64,000 bases of DNA from Magnolia sinica (GCF_029962835.1 NC_080573.1:35333001-35397000); one strand, 5' to 3'; shown: positions 47,277-59,120, counted from the stretch's first letter. Notes: generated by a model from the letters alone, not told the origin. Program-made: numbers and translations.

Positions 47277-47765
47277 TCAAAACATGCTGTGGTTCCACAT
47301 GGACTCAAAGCCCATATCCGAAAAGTAGCTTTCCGAGCTTCCTTCACCTAAGCTTGGTGACACCACCTCCATCATCTTCCTATTGCTGTCCACCTTGTCA
47401 AAGTGATCCAAAACAGCTTTTATAACGAGTTCTGTATCACAATACAAGGGGTCAAGGAAGGGGCCCACATCAGGGAAGACCTCAGATTGGACCAAGCTCT
47501 TGGTGGGGATGGTTGTGTCCACTTGGGGAAGATCCTGGAAGTTTGGATCACTTTTGTGTTGAGATGTTTGGTCTTGGGACAAATTGGAGAAGCAGGGCAC
47601 TTGCTCAAACGCCTCTAAATTTAGCGGGGTTTGGTCAAATGTAAGGCAGGGGTCCATCAATGGTGGGAGGGAGGAGCCTGTGTCATCATAGGAGTTTTCT
47701 TCGCAGCAGAGTTTGGCAGACATCCCTCTATTCTTGTAGAACACTCTACATAGAACCCAATCTTC
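47277..47765 (-). CDS. NAC1: NAC1 exon 3
   Basis: The acceptor is GGAACAG|GAAGAT, phase 0, restoring EDWVLCRVF (subdomain E). It encodes the acidic, Ser/Pro-containing C-terminal region and ends ...MWNHSMF-TGA. It contains the predicted miR164 target. Confidence 0.92.
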   Translation of the reverse strand, partial: EDWVLCRVFYKNRGMSAKLCCEENSYDDTGSSLPPLMDPCLTFDQTPLNLEAFEQVPCFSNLSQDQTSQHKSDPNFQDLPQVDTTIPTKSLVQSEVFPDVGPFLDPLYCDTELVIKAVLDHFDKVDSNRKMMEVVSPSLGEGSSESYFSDMGFESMWNHSMF

Positions 47766-50700
47766 CTGTTCCACATTAGGTTTTAAAAACAAAAGAACAA
47801 TAATGTTAGGCAACATGTATTAAAATATCTATTTTGGGCTATAAAAAGAAAAGTCTAGCGTTACATAATTCCCTAGACTCTTTAAGGCTTTAATAAAATA
47901 TATAAAAGAACCATTTTATCACCCGTGGGATTGCTGGCATTTGTGCAAACCAATGCCTTAAAACATGAGCCAGAAGCAGACCCATTTTTGTGGGCAATCT
48001 GGTACTGCAAACCGATCTGACAGCTGATCCCACAGGGTCTACCCGTGGTATTATCACCGATTTAAAATTAAATTAATAAAAAAAACATTGAAACGGTAAA
48101 AAATTGAAGGGTGATGATTTCAATCCGTACGTCGTGTGGAATGGTTCGACCGTGACTGCCCCAGGCGGTCTAAATAAAAGAATTTGAGTCCTCTATTGAC
48201 CTCAGCCTGGAAAGGATGTTGGCTCGACAATCGGACTTTTTAGAACATGGGTCCAAATCATTGAGTCTCGATGCACCGTTAGAAGTGTAGTAGTGTGCCT
48301 GGTTTACGCAAGTGGGGTGCATGGTTTGATGATCTAGACCATTGATCTGATGGGCCACAAAGTGGATTGGGGATGAGCTACAAATTTCTCCTTGTCGGAA
48401 GAGCCTAATCCTTCGACCAATGGCCTACAAATAGCCATATGAGGAAAATTACAGCAGTGCATGGTTTGATGACAAATGGAAGGATTGGATGGATAGGATA
48501 TTCCAATCTAGTCATCGCTCCATCAGACCAACAATATGGAGTACTGAACCACAGGCTGCATGTACATATTGGGGGCATCCTAAAACCTGATGGGGAGCGG
48601 ATTAGGTGAGACCCCGGTTCTACTGAGGTGGGTTGGACCCCTGACTGTGGGGCTCAAAGTGATGTATGTGCCTTAAATCCACACCGTCCAACCAGTTGAA
48701 ATCTCATTTTAGGGCATTATCCTAAAAACGAAGCTGAGTCAAAAATTAGGTGGACCACACCACAGGAAATAGTCATGATTGAATCCTCACCATTAAAAAG
48801 TTCATGGGTTCTACCGAAATGTTTATTTTCCATCCAACCTGTTGATAAGGTCACAGGCACCTGGATAAAGAGACTACACAAATATCATCTTGATCTAAAG
48901 CTTTTCTGGCCGCAAGAGGTTTTTAGTGGTCAATCACCATTGTAATTTCCTATACTATAATCCATCTGGAATTTAAAACTGATTTTTTCGATCATGCCCT
49001 GAAATGAGCTTTCCATATGGATGGACAGTGTGGATATAGTCATGTACATCACAGTAGGCCCCACAGTCAGGGGTCCCACACACCTGGGTGGATCCGGGGT
49101 ACCACCTATTCCGCTCCCCTTTTGATGTAGCAAGGTACTGTAATCATCGTAACTGAACATGCATGGTGGAAGATGGTTTAGGCATAAGCACAATCACCTA
49201 AAACGTTGATTACATGGGATATGATTCACGTGGCCCACTTATTACCATCATCTCGTCATAATCGACATCTTGGTGTGGTCGTATTGATTGAACAATCATG
49301 AGTCTGATCTTTAGCCATAGGTGCTTCGGTCTAAACCATGCGTGTCACATGGTATACTTTTGTGAATCCATTGATTTGAGGAGAGGTTCTTTTAACAAAG
49401 TTCGCAATTATTTAAAATAAAATCACGGAAATGAATAAAGAAAAAACGAAAAATAAAAATCAGCTTATGTTTGACCCGCTCTTTGTTCTTTGCACTTTTA
49501 TAACCAAAGCCATCTGAACTCTGCATGCTCGACTATAATAAGAGCTTTGCCAAGCCAGCACGCGTGTGCACGGCAGCTTATCTACACGCCACACGTGTGT
49601 CAACATGGCACATAATGCATGATCCAACCCGTCCATTAGAGGGCATCAATTTATTGCTTTCCTGATAAGATTTGTACCAAACAAATGTACAGCTGTGGGA
49701 AAGTTGGACAAAAAATTTCTAAACCCATCTACCTGTTTCTAATATTAGGGGCCCATATGCTGTGTGGTCTTGTATTTATTTTTTACAACGAAAGTACACG
49801 GTGGGACACACCTGATAGATGGACTGGATCTTGCACCTATGTGCCTTGCTGACACATGTGCGGCCTGTACATGACCGTGGGCATAGCAAAACTCATATTC
49901 ATAATGATGAACCTGTAGATGGACTGGATCTTCACAGTGTGCATTTTGGGTTTATTTGCACACCTATCTCCCACCGTCCAAGAATGGTGCACGGGAAATC
50001 CAACACATATTTCGAAATAAGATTTCAAGGTATCACTTTTGAGCGGTTGGAGATGTGCGGCCAGATTTCCGGTCCCCTGTATGCGCACACGATCCGGACC
50101 TCTCTTTCTATGGTCACACTAATGTCTCCATTATTCACATCTATGGCAGAATATAACCATCCTTTAAAATCAAAGACAAGATAAAATGATTTTAGATAGA
50201 GAGAGGGAAAACCTTAGAAGAAATCTTCGGCGGATCAGAGGGACCCTCAAGTCGGAATTCATGCATGACCCAATCGGTTTTCCGTCCTTTGGGAGCTCTC
50301 CCTTGGTAGAAAACGAGGGTTTTCCTCATCCCCACAAGGGTCCCTTTGCGGACGTCGATCACACGTCTATCCTTCCCGGTCGCCTTCCAGTACCCCGATA
50401 AGGTCGCACGATTTGTGCGCAGGCCAGTGGCGTATTTCCGGTCACGGAGGCTGAAAAAATACCATTCCTTGCCTCCCACACATGCCATTTCTGGCCCACA
50501 TGAGAATTTGCATTAGTAACAGATATGTAAAACTCAAAATGCATTCCATGAAGTGCAGATAGAGATTACTTTCAAATATTTAAGGTTAAAATGGTAATTT
50601 CACTTCTTCTTTTTTCGCCTCTTTTGTAATTAAGCTAGGGTCAATGGTACCTTTACTCTATTTTATGCCGCTAATTTGAATGGCATCCAGAGGTATGCTA

Positions 50701-52845
50701 TTTTGCCGCCTAACACCTATTTTCACGCGCGATGCACGTGAGACGTAAATGAGAATATAGAGCGTTAATCAGAACAGGCCCTCAGGTGCATCTATAGCTG
50801 CCCTAAATGTCAGGCGGGTTCCCTAATCAAGCGGGCCATAACCAAACGTGGACACTGATCATGAGCCTTTTTTTTATTCCTTTCTCCAATCATCCGTTTC
50901 TACCTAGATGTAGCTTTTCAGCTGGGGTAAAAGCAACCAGGATGCCCAAAAATCGAACGATCACTATCATTCATACTATATCGGCACCTGTGAGGCACAT
51001 GTTTTGGGGTACATGTAGGTGCACGGGTGTAAATAAGGTGAAAACGACGGACCAGTTGAATAAAAGAATATTTTGCTTGAATAAAAAATAAAAGGTTTTC
51101 TTTATGGTTGATGCCTGACCCACAAGCCATCACAACCCACAAGGTTGTTGCCATTGGATGAGCGGTCTACAACCGTATTATCGTCACCATGTGACCCACC
51201 ACAAGATAACTCCAGAATCAGTGTCCTTAGCGACCCCATACTCTAATAATCCCAAGTATGATATTTAACTCGTAATCAACACCAATAATTACTCCTGTTA
51301 CATGGTCCCCCACGCTTATCCACCACGTGCTGTGCTCTATCATTTGAGACGCCACATCATCTGCATCAGCTCATGTGATCTTTCTTCTCCTCCTTTTATT
51401 ATTTCGACAACGTGAAAAGCAAATGTTCGCTTAAAATTGTGTGATTAGAATCCGTGCAGATATCTTAGGTTTGAGAAAACATACGATTGATGTTCCAGTC
51501 GAGATCCAGCTCCGGCTCAACTAACCAAAAGGTGGGGTGGGGCCCATATATCAGTGATCCAAATCGTTTATGTGGTTAAGAGATGCCCACAAAATCGTTC
51601 CCATCCATTGATCCTAACAGTCCGATATAGCCCGTGAAAAACTTAGACCATTGACTAATTGACTATAAACATTCATTTCCTCTTGATGGTGAAAGATGGC
51701 CTAATGGGAAAGAAATCATGGTGGGCCCCATTCCATGATTTGCCTACCACATAATCGACAAATTAGGTGACCCAAACAAGGGTCCCAGATTACCTACCAC
51801 ATGCAGAAATACCAAAGCAGTCAGTGCAGTGGGAAAATCAAGATCTGAATCGCCGACCACGGATGCCATCATGGCACACGTGTGGGAGCCATGTACCACA
51901 TACAGCCTTACTTGGACGTCTACTGTCCCTAAATCCATGCCGGTCCAATCATCAGGTTGGCCACAGATGTAAGTTGAACTCTTTCTAATCGTCCATTTTG
52001 CTCCACCGCATGTGGCCCCTCTCATAGGTGGATTGGCGTGTTTGTGGCCAGGGACCAGAGCACGTAAAGCGTGTATTGAATGTGACCCCTACTATAAAAT
52101 TGAACATTTTCAGTTCTACTTTCTACGGATTTTTGTAAGAAATGCTTCAGAAGAGAGAAAATGGAGACTACTGTTTCTAAACAAAAGTACCACTTTTCTC
52201 TCAGTAGTAGCTTTCCCGTTGGTCGAAGGGAATTAACGTTGAAACCCCCTAACTGATAGATACAACCCTTTTTCTTACTTATGGTAGGGCAGTAGAAGAT
52301 TTCAAGACTGAAAAATAAAATAAAATAAAAGATGAAGAAGAAGAAGAAGAAAGAATAAAAATAAAAAAGAAAGCTGTCCAACTGAGAAGAGGAGTGTACA
52401 AAATCATACTACTTCCTTTGGATTTTGTAATTGTCCCTTAACTTCCAGAAAATAATATTCTCCAAAGAGACGATAGTGATACAGACATTTTCCAAGCTCG
52501 ATAGTGAAACATAACTCTAGATGAAGAGAAATTGCCCCGGAGGCTTGACACTTATGGCCCACCTTTTGACGATCCCTGACCTTTCTTTTAGAAGGCGCCG
52601 TAGAAATGAGCCACAAGGGTAAAATCTCACTCACTAGAGATCTCAAGTCCATAGACAAGGAAAAGCTAGAATCCAAGAACGCTGATCCACAAAACTTTCC
52701 TTGGTATAGACAGTGAGTATCTATGGTCTTTGACGTATATGCCACGTGCCCAGTCTGGATCTCCTTAGCAATCCACTTATATGGAGCAAAATAAAGAGAA
52801 AAACAGGGGGAAATAACAAAGTTCTATTACACAATAAATAAACGC

Positions 52846-52925
<80 letters not shown>

Positions 52926-53147
52926 ATGGGAACCAAGACCATGGAAAAGCCACCAAAGGTGAACGAAAACTTTGTTTTTTATTTTCTTCAATTTTTCAGT
53001 AAGAAAATAAGTGTCCTTGAAAATATAAGCTTATTTCGAAATGAAATAAAAAGGCTACTATATATTGCCTACATATCAGCTCAAGATCTTCAAAATCAGA
53101 CAGTCTGCATACTTAAAGAGTGTAATTTCATGTGGCTAGAGACCCAT

Positions 53148-53219
<72 letters not shown>

Positions 53220-53403
53220 ACCAGGGAGGTCCCAGGGCTCGATCTTGTTTAGGTCGACTTCGACCATCATGGGATATTCATATAGACTCCAAGTGTTGTT
53301 GCCTGCCACCTTCTTGGCTAAGTAGTCGCATACCAGTTCTTCGTCTCTTGGGTGGAACCTGAAGCCTGGAGGCAATTTAGCCTCCATTGCGCTTAGGAAG
53401 CTC

Positions 53404-53405
<2 letters not shown>
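47277..53405 (-). CDS. NAC1: NAC1-type NAC domain transcription factor, three exons, 316 residues
   Basis: This is a plant-specific nuclear DNA-binding regulator. CDS is join(53405-53222, 50490-50213, 47765-47277), all minus strand, with GT-AG introns of 2,731 and 2,447 bp. Phases are 1 and 0. All five NAC subdomains are present: [51 protein letters not shown] to [30 protein letters not shown] and [23 protein letters not shown]. The C-terminal activation region carries [18 protein letters not shown] and GEGSSES. As I recall, this combination marks Arabidopsis NAC1 (ANAC021/022, about 324 residues), an auxin-responsive factor promoting lateral roots and regulated by miR164. I chose the start [10 protein letters not shown]; the Met at 53387 is an alternative that removes six residues. 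The frame is intact, so it is likely functional. A closely related NAM/CUC-clade member is possible but less likely. Confidence 0.93.
47585..47605 (-). promoter_or_regulatory. miR164 target site in NAC1 exon 3
   Basis: The plus strand here equals the miR164 sequence I recall (beginning TGGAGAAGCAGGGCAC) at 19 of 21 positions. The differences are at miRNA positions 17 and 21 only, so pairing with the minus-strand mRNA is perfect through the seed and the cleavage site (positions 10-11). The codons read Q-V-P-C-F-S, the place of the site in known NAC1/CUC-type targets. It predicts mRNA cleavage by the miR164 pathway. Confidence 0.88.
48592..49119. mobile_element. Palindromic MITE-like element in NAC1 intron 2
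   Basis: This 528 bp element begins GGGGAGCGGATTAGGTG and ends with the complement of GGGGAGCGGAATAGGTG. The two ~260 bp halves are imperfect inverted copies along almost the whole length, for example 'gacccctgactgtggggc', 'tccacac.gtcca' and 'ctcattt.agggcat', each present in both orientations. It has no coding capacity. A clear target-site duplication was not found (flanks aaacctgat and ttttgatgt), so the superfamily (hAT or Mutator) is undecided. Confidence 0.75.
50213..50490 (-). CDS. NAC1: NAC1 exon 2
   Basis: The acceptor is GGGCCAG|AAATGG. The split codon completes Glu, giving [16 protein letters not shown] as usual in this subfamily. It carries subdomains C and D, the DNA-contact and dimer surfaces. 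The donor is TCTAAG|GTTTTC, after PPKISSK. Confidence 0.9.
52850..52924. repeat. (GA)n microsatellite in NAC1 intron 1
   Basis: An uninterrupted GA dinucleotide tract of about 75 bp. Confidence 0.95.
53153..53216. repeat. (GA)n microsatellite adjoining the NAC1 exon 1 splice donor
   Basis: About 64 bp of GA repeat. On the transcript it is a CU tract starting 6 bases inside intron 1. Confidence 0.95.
53222..53405 (-). CDS. NAC1: NAC1 exon 1
   Basis: This exon encodes 61 residues plus one base: NAC subdomain A and the start of B. The donor reads CCTG|GTCAGT and runs straight into a (CT)n tract, so the splice site lies within a few bases of a variable microsatellite. The 5' leader on the other side is also a (CT)n tract. 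Confidence 0.9.

Positions 53406-53460
<55 letters not shown>
53406..53460. repeat. (GA)n microsatellite in the NAC1 5' leader
   Basis: About 55 bp, directly upstream of the start codon; a CU-rich leader on the mRNA. GA/CT tracts in 5' leaders are common in plant regulatory genes, where they bind BBR/BPC factors (family knowledge). Confidence 0.9.
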
Positions 53461-53464
<4 letters not shown>

Positions 53465-53613
53465 CCAAGCGAAGAAATCCCAAATACCCAAATCAAGATG
53501 GATTGCACATAATGAAGAGAACCCAAAACTCAAATTAATATTTTTTTATAATGGAATAGAAGAAGAAGAAGAAGAAGAAGAGGAGGAAGAAGAAGAAGAA
53601 GAAGAAGAAGAAG

Positions 53614-53652
<39 letters not shown>

Positions 53653-54900
53653 AAAACGGCTAAAGCCTTAAGGAAGATGGGCTGTCTATGGATAAAAGAA
53701 GAACAAAAGAAACAAGAAATGAGAGAAGAAACAGGAAAAATGGTAAGGATATCTATGGCCGAAATGAAGTTCCATCAGGGACATGATATTGATGAGAGGA
53801 AGACAGGGAAACAGAAGTAAATGGCATCTCTTAGAGGTTAGAAGGCTCTCAAACGGCTATAAATAAAGCCCTAGTCAACTACAGTAGGGGAGAGAGAGAT
53901 GCGGACGTGCCATGCTGACGCGGCCAAGCAGCAGCCAACTCCCACATCTATCGCCCAATTGCTGACGCGGTCACTGGACGGTAAAGCTGCGCCGTTGCTT
54001 CCGCCCGTCCATCCATCGGTTGCAGCTGAAAGTTGGCAGCGTTGCCGGCCGTATGGCAGGGGGAGTGGGGTCCACATATCAGCCAAACGTCGCTCCACGG
54101 CCACTCCTTTGTCCCCACCTTTTACCTTCAGGGCGTGTTTGATTTCCCGGTGAACTCGTAAACTCCGTGTAAAAAAGTACCAGTTATTCCCCCTTGCATT
54201 TACAACATAACTAATTTGACTGCTTACCTTTTTACCCGAAAACTAAGAATATTACGAAATATCCGTGGGTCTCACTGTGATGCATTTCGTTTCGTTTATC
54301 CACACCGTTCATCCATTATTCCAGTTGAATTCATGACATAAGTAAAAAATTGAGGCATATCCAATACTCCGTGTCATACAAAAAGGAGAATCCAATACTT
54401 ACCATTAAAAACTGTGGGGCTACTGTTTCCTTTGGAGTGGGCCACTTGAGTGTTGGATCTGCTTCATTTTTTGTCTCATTCTCCAAAATATTGTAATAAA
54501 ACAGATGGACGGAATGGATATATCATATGGATTACCTTGCAGTTCAAAAATTAAAATGATCTCTTTTGAACCAATTTCAAAGGCACAAATTCCTATGAAT
54601 TTTCAAACACAGTGAAATCGTAATAATTACTATTTATTGTGTATTTCCCATTGCTTCGAAAAAACAAATGGGCCCTTAAGCTTTTATGATATGCCAAATT
54701 AATTGTACTCGCCTCAAAGTTTGGGCAAATTACCTAGAAAGTTACGTCATTCCGTATATCCTTAAGAAGTGCCTTCTAACATTTTTTTTTTTGTGATTGT
54801 TTCAGACGAAAATGCCCCTAACCTTGGTTCAGTAGTTACACGGTTTTCTAGGGCCTAAGAAGTTACGTAGTATTTAATGCTAGTAAAGTGATGCGTACGG
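53461..54900 (-). other. Upstream region of NAC1
   Basis: No gene here. It contains an (AAG)n tract (about 53560-53615) followed by (GA)n (53616-53650), an AT-rich 'ctataaataaag' at about 53857 and a GC-richer block (53890-54120). From about 54260 to 54500 there is a partial copy of the dispersed palindromic repeat (tccacaccgttcatcc, gggccacttgagtgttgg). The promoter should lie here; no TATA box on the minus strand convinced me. Confidence 0.5.
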
Positions 54901-55255
54901 AACCCTTTTTGCGTGTAGGCAAGGACTAAACTCATGGGGCCCATATTAATGTATGTGTATAATCCCTACCGTCCATCCTTTTTACCTTGTCATTTTAGGG
55001 CTAGGGCCTAAATATCAGCTTAATCCAGAGCTCGTGTTGGTTACATAAAAGAAAATAATGGTGATAATGGAATCCGTTGTTGAAACTTTTCAGGCTTATC
55101 GTGATGTTTATTAGAAGTGGACATTCCCAAGTCAGGACTTTTTGGGCCCACGTCAAGCTGACCGACAAGATGGACGGAACGGATCTCCTCATTGTTGGCC
55201 TCAGGCTATTGTACCAATGGCTATCCTTTCATTTGGTAGTAAAGGAAATGAACAT

Positions 55256-55374
55256 GTAACAACCGCAGCCTGGGAAGACTACGACCCATGACAACCACGA
55301 CCTATATAACATGAGAACTACGACCCTTACTACATTACAATCACGACCCTTACCACATTACAACCATGACCCAG
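55256..55374 (+). repeat. 22 bp array, A orientation, block 1
   Basis: Five or so units of 'acaaccacgaccc...', with the linker alternating between 'atataacatg' and 'ttaccacatt'. It abuts the opposed array at 55375. Confidence 0.75.
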
Positions 55375-55632
55375 GTATGGGTCGTGGTTGCTATGTTATA
55401 TGGGTCGTGGTTTTCATGAAGAAAGGGTCGTGGTTGTCATGAGGTAAGAGTATACTTAGCATGCTATGCGGGTCGTGGTTCACAGGTATGCTGTAGAGTT
55501 GATTGGGTCATGTATCACAGGATATCTTTGGCTCTCATGTTATATGGGTCGTGGTTCTTGTGTTATATGGGTCGTGGTTTTCATGTTAAATGGGTTGTGG
55601 TTTCGTATGAAATGAATCGTGGTTCTCATTTC
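55375..55632 (-). repeat. 22 bp array, B orientation, block 1
   Basis: Units of 'atgggtcgtggtt.tcatgtta', partly degenerate in the middle (55440-55540). It forms a predicted hairpin with the block to its left. Confidence 0.75.
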
Positions 55633-55644
55633 CTGCTCTCAAAT

Positions 55645-55780
55645 TGCATGACAACCACGACCCATACCTCATGACAACCATGACCCATATAACATAACAA
55701 CCACGACCCATATAATATGACAATCACGACTCATATAACATGAGAACCATGACCCATACAACATGACAACTACAACCCAC
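55645..55780 (+). repeat. 22 bp array, A orientation, block 2
   Basis: Six units with regular ~22-23 bp spacing (acgacccatataacatgaca). Followed by the second ~300 bp unit. Confidence 0.75.
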
Positions 55781-56150
55781 CACCATATATGTGTTTCATC
55801 CATGCCACCCATCCTTCTTGCCATGCCATTTTAAAACTAGGGCCCAAATATCAGCTCGATCCAGTGCTCGTGTGGCCCACATAATAAAAAATAATGGTGA
55901 CTATTGAAAGTTTCTAGGCTCACTGTGATGTTTGTTAGAAGTGGACATTGCCCAAGTTAAGACTTTTTGGGCCCACACTGAGCTGGGCGACAAGGTGGAT
56001 GAATCGAATCACCCCATTGTGGGCCTTAAGCTATGATACCAATGGTTTGATAGAAAAGAAATTGAACACGTTGAAAACCACGATCCATACAACATGATAA
56101 CCACGACCCATATAACATGGCAACTACGACCCATGCAAACCACGACCTAA

Positions 56151-56700
56151 ATGGGCTGTAGTTGTATGGATCGTAGTTTTCATATTATATGGGTCTCAGT
56201 TGTATGGATCGCAGTTGTCATGTTATATGGGTCGTAGTTATCTTGTTGTATGGGTTGCGGTTGCGGTTGTCTTGTTATTTGGGTCGCAGTTGTCCTGTTA
56301 TATTATTCGCAGTTGTATGGATCACGGTTGTCCTGTTATATGGGTCGCAGTCGTAGTTGTCCTATTATTTAGGTCGCAGTTATCCTGTTATATGGGTCGC
56401 AGTTATATGGATCGCAGTTGTCATGTTATATGGGCTGCAGTTATCTTGTTATATGGGTCGCAGTCGTAGTCGTCCTGTTATTTGGGTCGTAGTCCTGTTA
56501 TATGGGTCGCAGTTGTATGGATCGCAGTTGTCATGCTATATGGGTTGCAGTTATCCTGTTATATGGGTCGCGGTTGCAGTTGTCCTGTTATTTGGGTCGC
56601 AGTTGTTATGTTATATGGATTGTAGTTGTATGGATCGCAGTTGTCATGTTATATGGGTCGCAATTGTCCTATTATATGGGTCGTAGTTGTCATGGGCAGT
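56151..56700 (-). repeat. 22 bp array, B orientation, longest block
   Basis: About 550 bp of 'tgttatatgggtcgcagttgt' units, a sequence variant (cgcag for cgtgg) not dominant in the other blocks. This indicates local homogenisation. The long open frames across it translate to a repeated peptide and are artefacts. Confidence 0.8.
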
Positions 56701-57508
56701 GGTTATCCAATTACCATTGTTTTCTTGTGGTGTGGTCCACTTGAGATTTATATCCCTCTTTGTAAAAATGGATGAACCGAATGGATGTAACACATACATC
56801 ATAGTGGGCCCACAGAGCACCGACCACTAGCCACGGGGCTGTTAACAGCGGGGAGTAACCAATCCGTTTCCGTCCTGGATACGGACGTGGATCAAAGGAA
56901 GCGGATTGGCTGGGGTACCTCACACCAACTATATAGCTGCTGTATTGAAGTTAGCAAGTTATGTGTGTCTGATCATAAGGTATATGTTATATCCAAACCG
57001 TTCATCCATTTGGTGAGTTCGTCTTAAGGCTTAATGTGAAAAAAAAAAGATAGATCTAACATATAACATGATAACCACAACCCATATAACATGACAACTG
57101 CAACCCATGAAAATTACGACCCTTACCACCTTACAACCACGACCCGTACTATATTACAACCATGACCTGAGAATTTGACCATACATCGAGACCCACATTG
57201 ATGTATGTGTATAATCCATGCTGCCCATCCTTTTTGTGGTGTAATTTTAGGGTTAAGGCCCGAATATCAGCTTGATCCAGTCCTCGTGTGGGCCACATAA
57301 TAGAAAATAATGGTGACAATGGCACCCACTCTTGAAACTTTCCAGGATCACTATGATGTTTGTTAGAAGTGGACATTGCCTAACTCATGACTTTTTGGGC
57401 CCACAACGAGTTGACTGACAAGGTGGATGGATCAGATCACCCCATTGTGGGCCTTAGGCTATGGTACCAATGGTTATCCTTTCATTTGGTAGTAAAGGAA
57501 GTGAACAT

Positions 57509-57718
57509 GTAACAACTACGACCCATATCACATAAGAACCATGACACATATAATATGATAACTACGACCCATTTAACATGACAATCACGACCCATATAAC
57601 ATGACAACCACAACCCATGACAACTACGACCTTTAACACATAACAACCACGACCCATATAACATGACAACCATGACTCATATAACATGACAACTACGACC
57701 CATGACAACCACGATCCA
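57509..57718 (+). repeat. 22 bp array, A orientation, block after the third unit
   Basis: About nine units of 'acgacccatataacatgaca' follow the end of the third ~300 bp unit (catttggtagtaaaggaagtg), exactly as block 1 follows the first unit. Confidence 0.8.
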
Positions 57719-58003
57719 TTTTTGGTAGTGTAAATGGATCGAAGGCTACAGATTAAGGTCGTGGTATACTCCAATTGATCTTTGGATATGTTTCAATTTT
57801 AGGCTTAACCCCTTAAATTAGATGGAAAATGGATGGATGGCGTGGATAGACCACATACATTTAAGGTGGGCCCAACAGAGTACTCAATCCAATTTCCTCT
57901 CTCGTGCACAACTTACACTAGGAAAGAAAGAAAAATAGGCACGGATTACTACTGGTTGAGTATCTAGACTCGCTACTCAACCTGTCTGTATCTAATCGAG
58001 TAC

Positions 58004-58095
58004 AGGTTGAGTAGGGAGACGTCACCAAGTTCCATGGGCCCACCATGATGTATTTTTGTATCCACACCCTCCATCCATTTGGAGAGATCATTTTG
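58004..58095 (+). repeat. Dispersed repeat copy 1 ('caggttgagtag...caccaagttc')
   Basis: It shares 'acaggttgagtag', 'catcaccaagttc'-like and 'atgggccc.ac.atgatgta' strings in the same order with 59131-59232, a second copy. Unclassified; it probably represents one end of a dispersed non-autonomous DNA element. Confidence 0.6.
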
Positions 58096-58631
58096 AGGAA
58101 ATATCTAAAGAATGAGTTAAATCCAAACCTCTAGTCGAACCCATCATGTAAAACAGTGGGGACAGTGACAATCATGGCCCTTATCTTATGAAAACCATGA
58201 TCCTTTCCTCATAAAAACCACGACCCATACCCGGGTCGTGGTTGTAATGTGGTAAGGGTCGTAGTTGCCATGGGTTGTGGTTCTCATGTTATATGGGTCG
58301 TGGTTGTCATGGGTCATAGTTGTCATGGATTGTTAGATCCAAAACTTATGTGACCCCCAAAAGGGTTTCAATGGTAGACGTTAGATCCACCGCTACTTTT
58401 TGCAGTGTAGTCCACTGTATCCTTAGATCTGTCTTATTTTAGTCTTAAGCCTTAGGACGAGCTCGCCAAATGGATGAACGGTTTGGATATAACACATCCC
58501 TCATGATGGGACCCAGAACGCGGAAGCCGATTGGCTGGTGTACCACGGACGCGGACGAAAGCGGATTGGCTAGTGTACCATGGACACAGATTGCGTCCTA
58601 CCCCCGCCCGGATGGTAATCCGTTCGGGCTG

Positions 58632-59120
58632 GGCTCTGTGGGGCCCACTGCAATGTATGATAGAAATTCATTTTGTCCATCAGTTTTGAGAGCTCATTTT
58701 AAGATGTGGGACCAAAAATTAGGTGGATACAAAAATCAAGTGGGTCACACCCGAGGGAAAATTGGGGAAAGAAATTCTCACCGTTGAAACCTTCCTAGAC
58801 TCCATCTTAATGTTTATATGCTATCCAAACCGTTTACAATGTCATTCTAAATGAGATGAAGTGAAAACACTAAAAATATAGCTTGATATAGAACTTTTAT
58901 GGCCAAAAGAATGATTCAACGGTTCTCACTGAATACCCAATGTTTCCTCTCGTGTGGCCCACATGAGTGCTATATACACCTATTGTTTGGTCTCACATCC
59001 TGAAATGAGCTCTCAAAACGTATGGATGGGGTGGATTTTACACAAACATCTCGGTGGGTCCCACCTAGCATCCTTGCACAGGAACTTCCTGCTAAAGGCT
59101 TTCGCAGGAAATCTGCGTCC
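58632..59120. mobile_element. Palindromic dispersed repeat (MITE-like), relative of the intron 2 element
   Basis: The left half has 'gtggggcccactgcaatgta' and 'ttttgagagctcatttt'. The right half has their inverted counterparts ('gagctctcaaaacg', 'gtgggtcccacc'). The middle shares order with the intron 2 element (aattaggtgga, caccattaaa/ caccgttgaaa). No open frame and no clear target duplication. Confidence 0.55.

Larger units (their letters stand above)
50491..53221 (-). other. NAC1 intron 1
   Basis: This is a 2.7 kb intron with no recognisable gene. It contains two (GA)n tracts (52850-52924 and 53153-53216), an A/G-rich stretch near 52320-52370 and generic 'gtggggccc' repeat fragments (51530-51990). 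Open frames across it are composition-driven. Confidence 0.8.

Noticed and set aside
49819..50184. 121-residue plus-strand frame in NAC1 intron 2
   Set aside because: It is composed partly of a duplicated 'gatggactggatctt' phrase and generic repeat sequence, with no domain; it ends near the exon 2 boundary by chance.
53132..53362. Frames with RERERERE or SLSLSLSL runs
   Set aside because: They are translations of (GA)n/(CT)n microsatellites; only the NAC1 exon within them is real.
56200..56744. Long open frames rich in the repeated peptide pattern YMGRS/VVLLFGSQL
   Set aside because: They are translations of the 22 bp minisatellite, whose period and low stop content create open frames on both strands.
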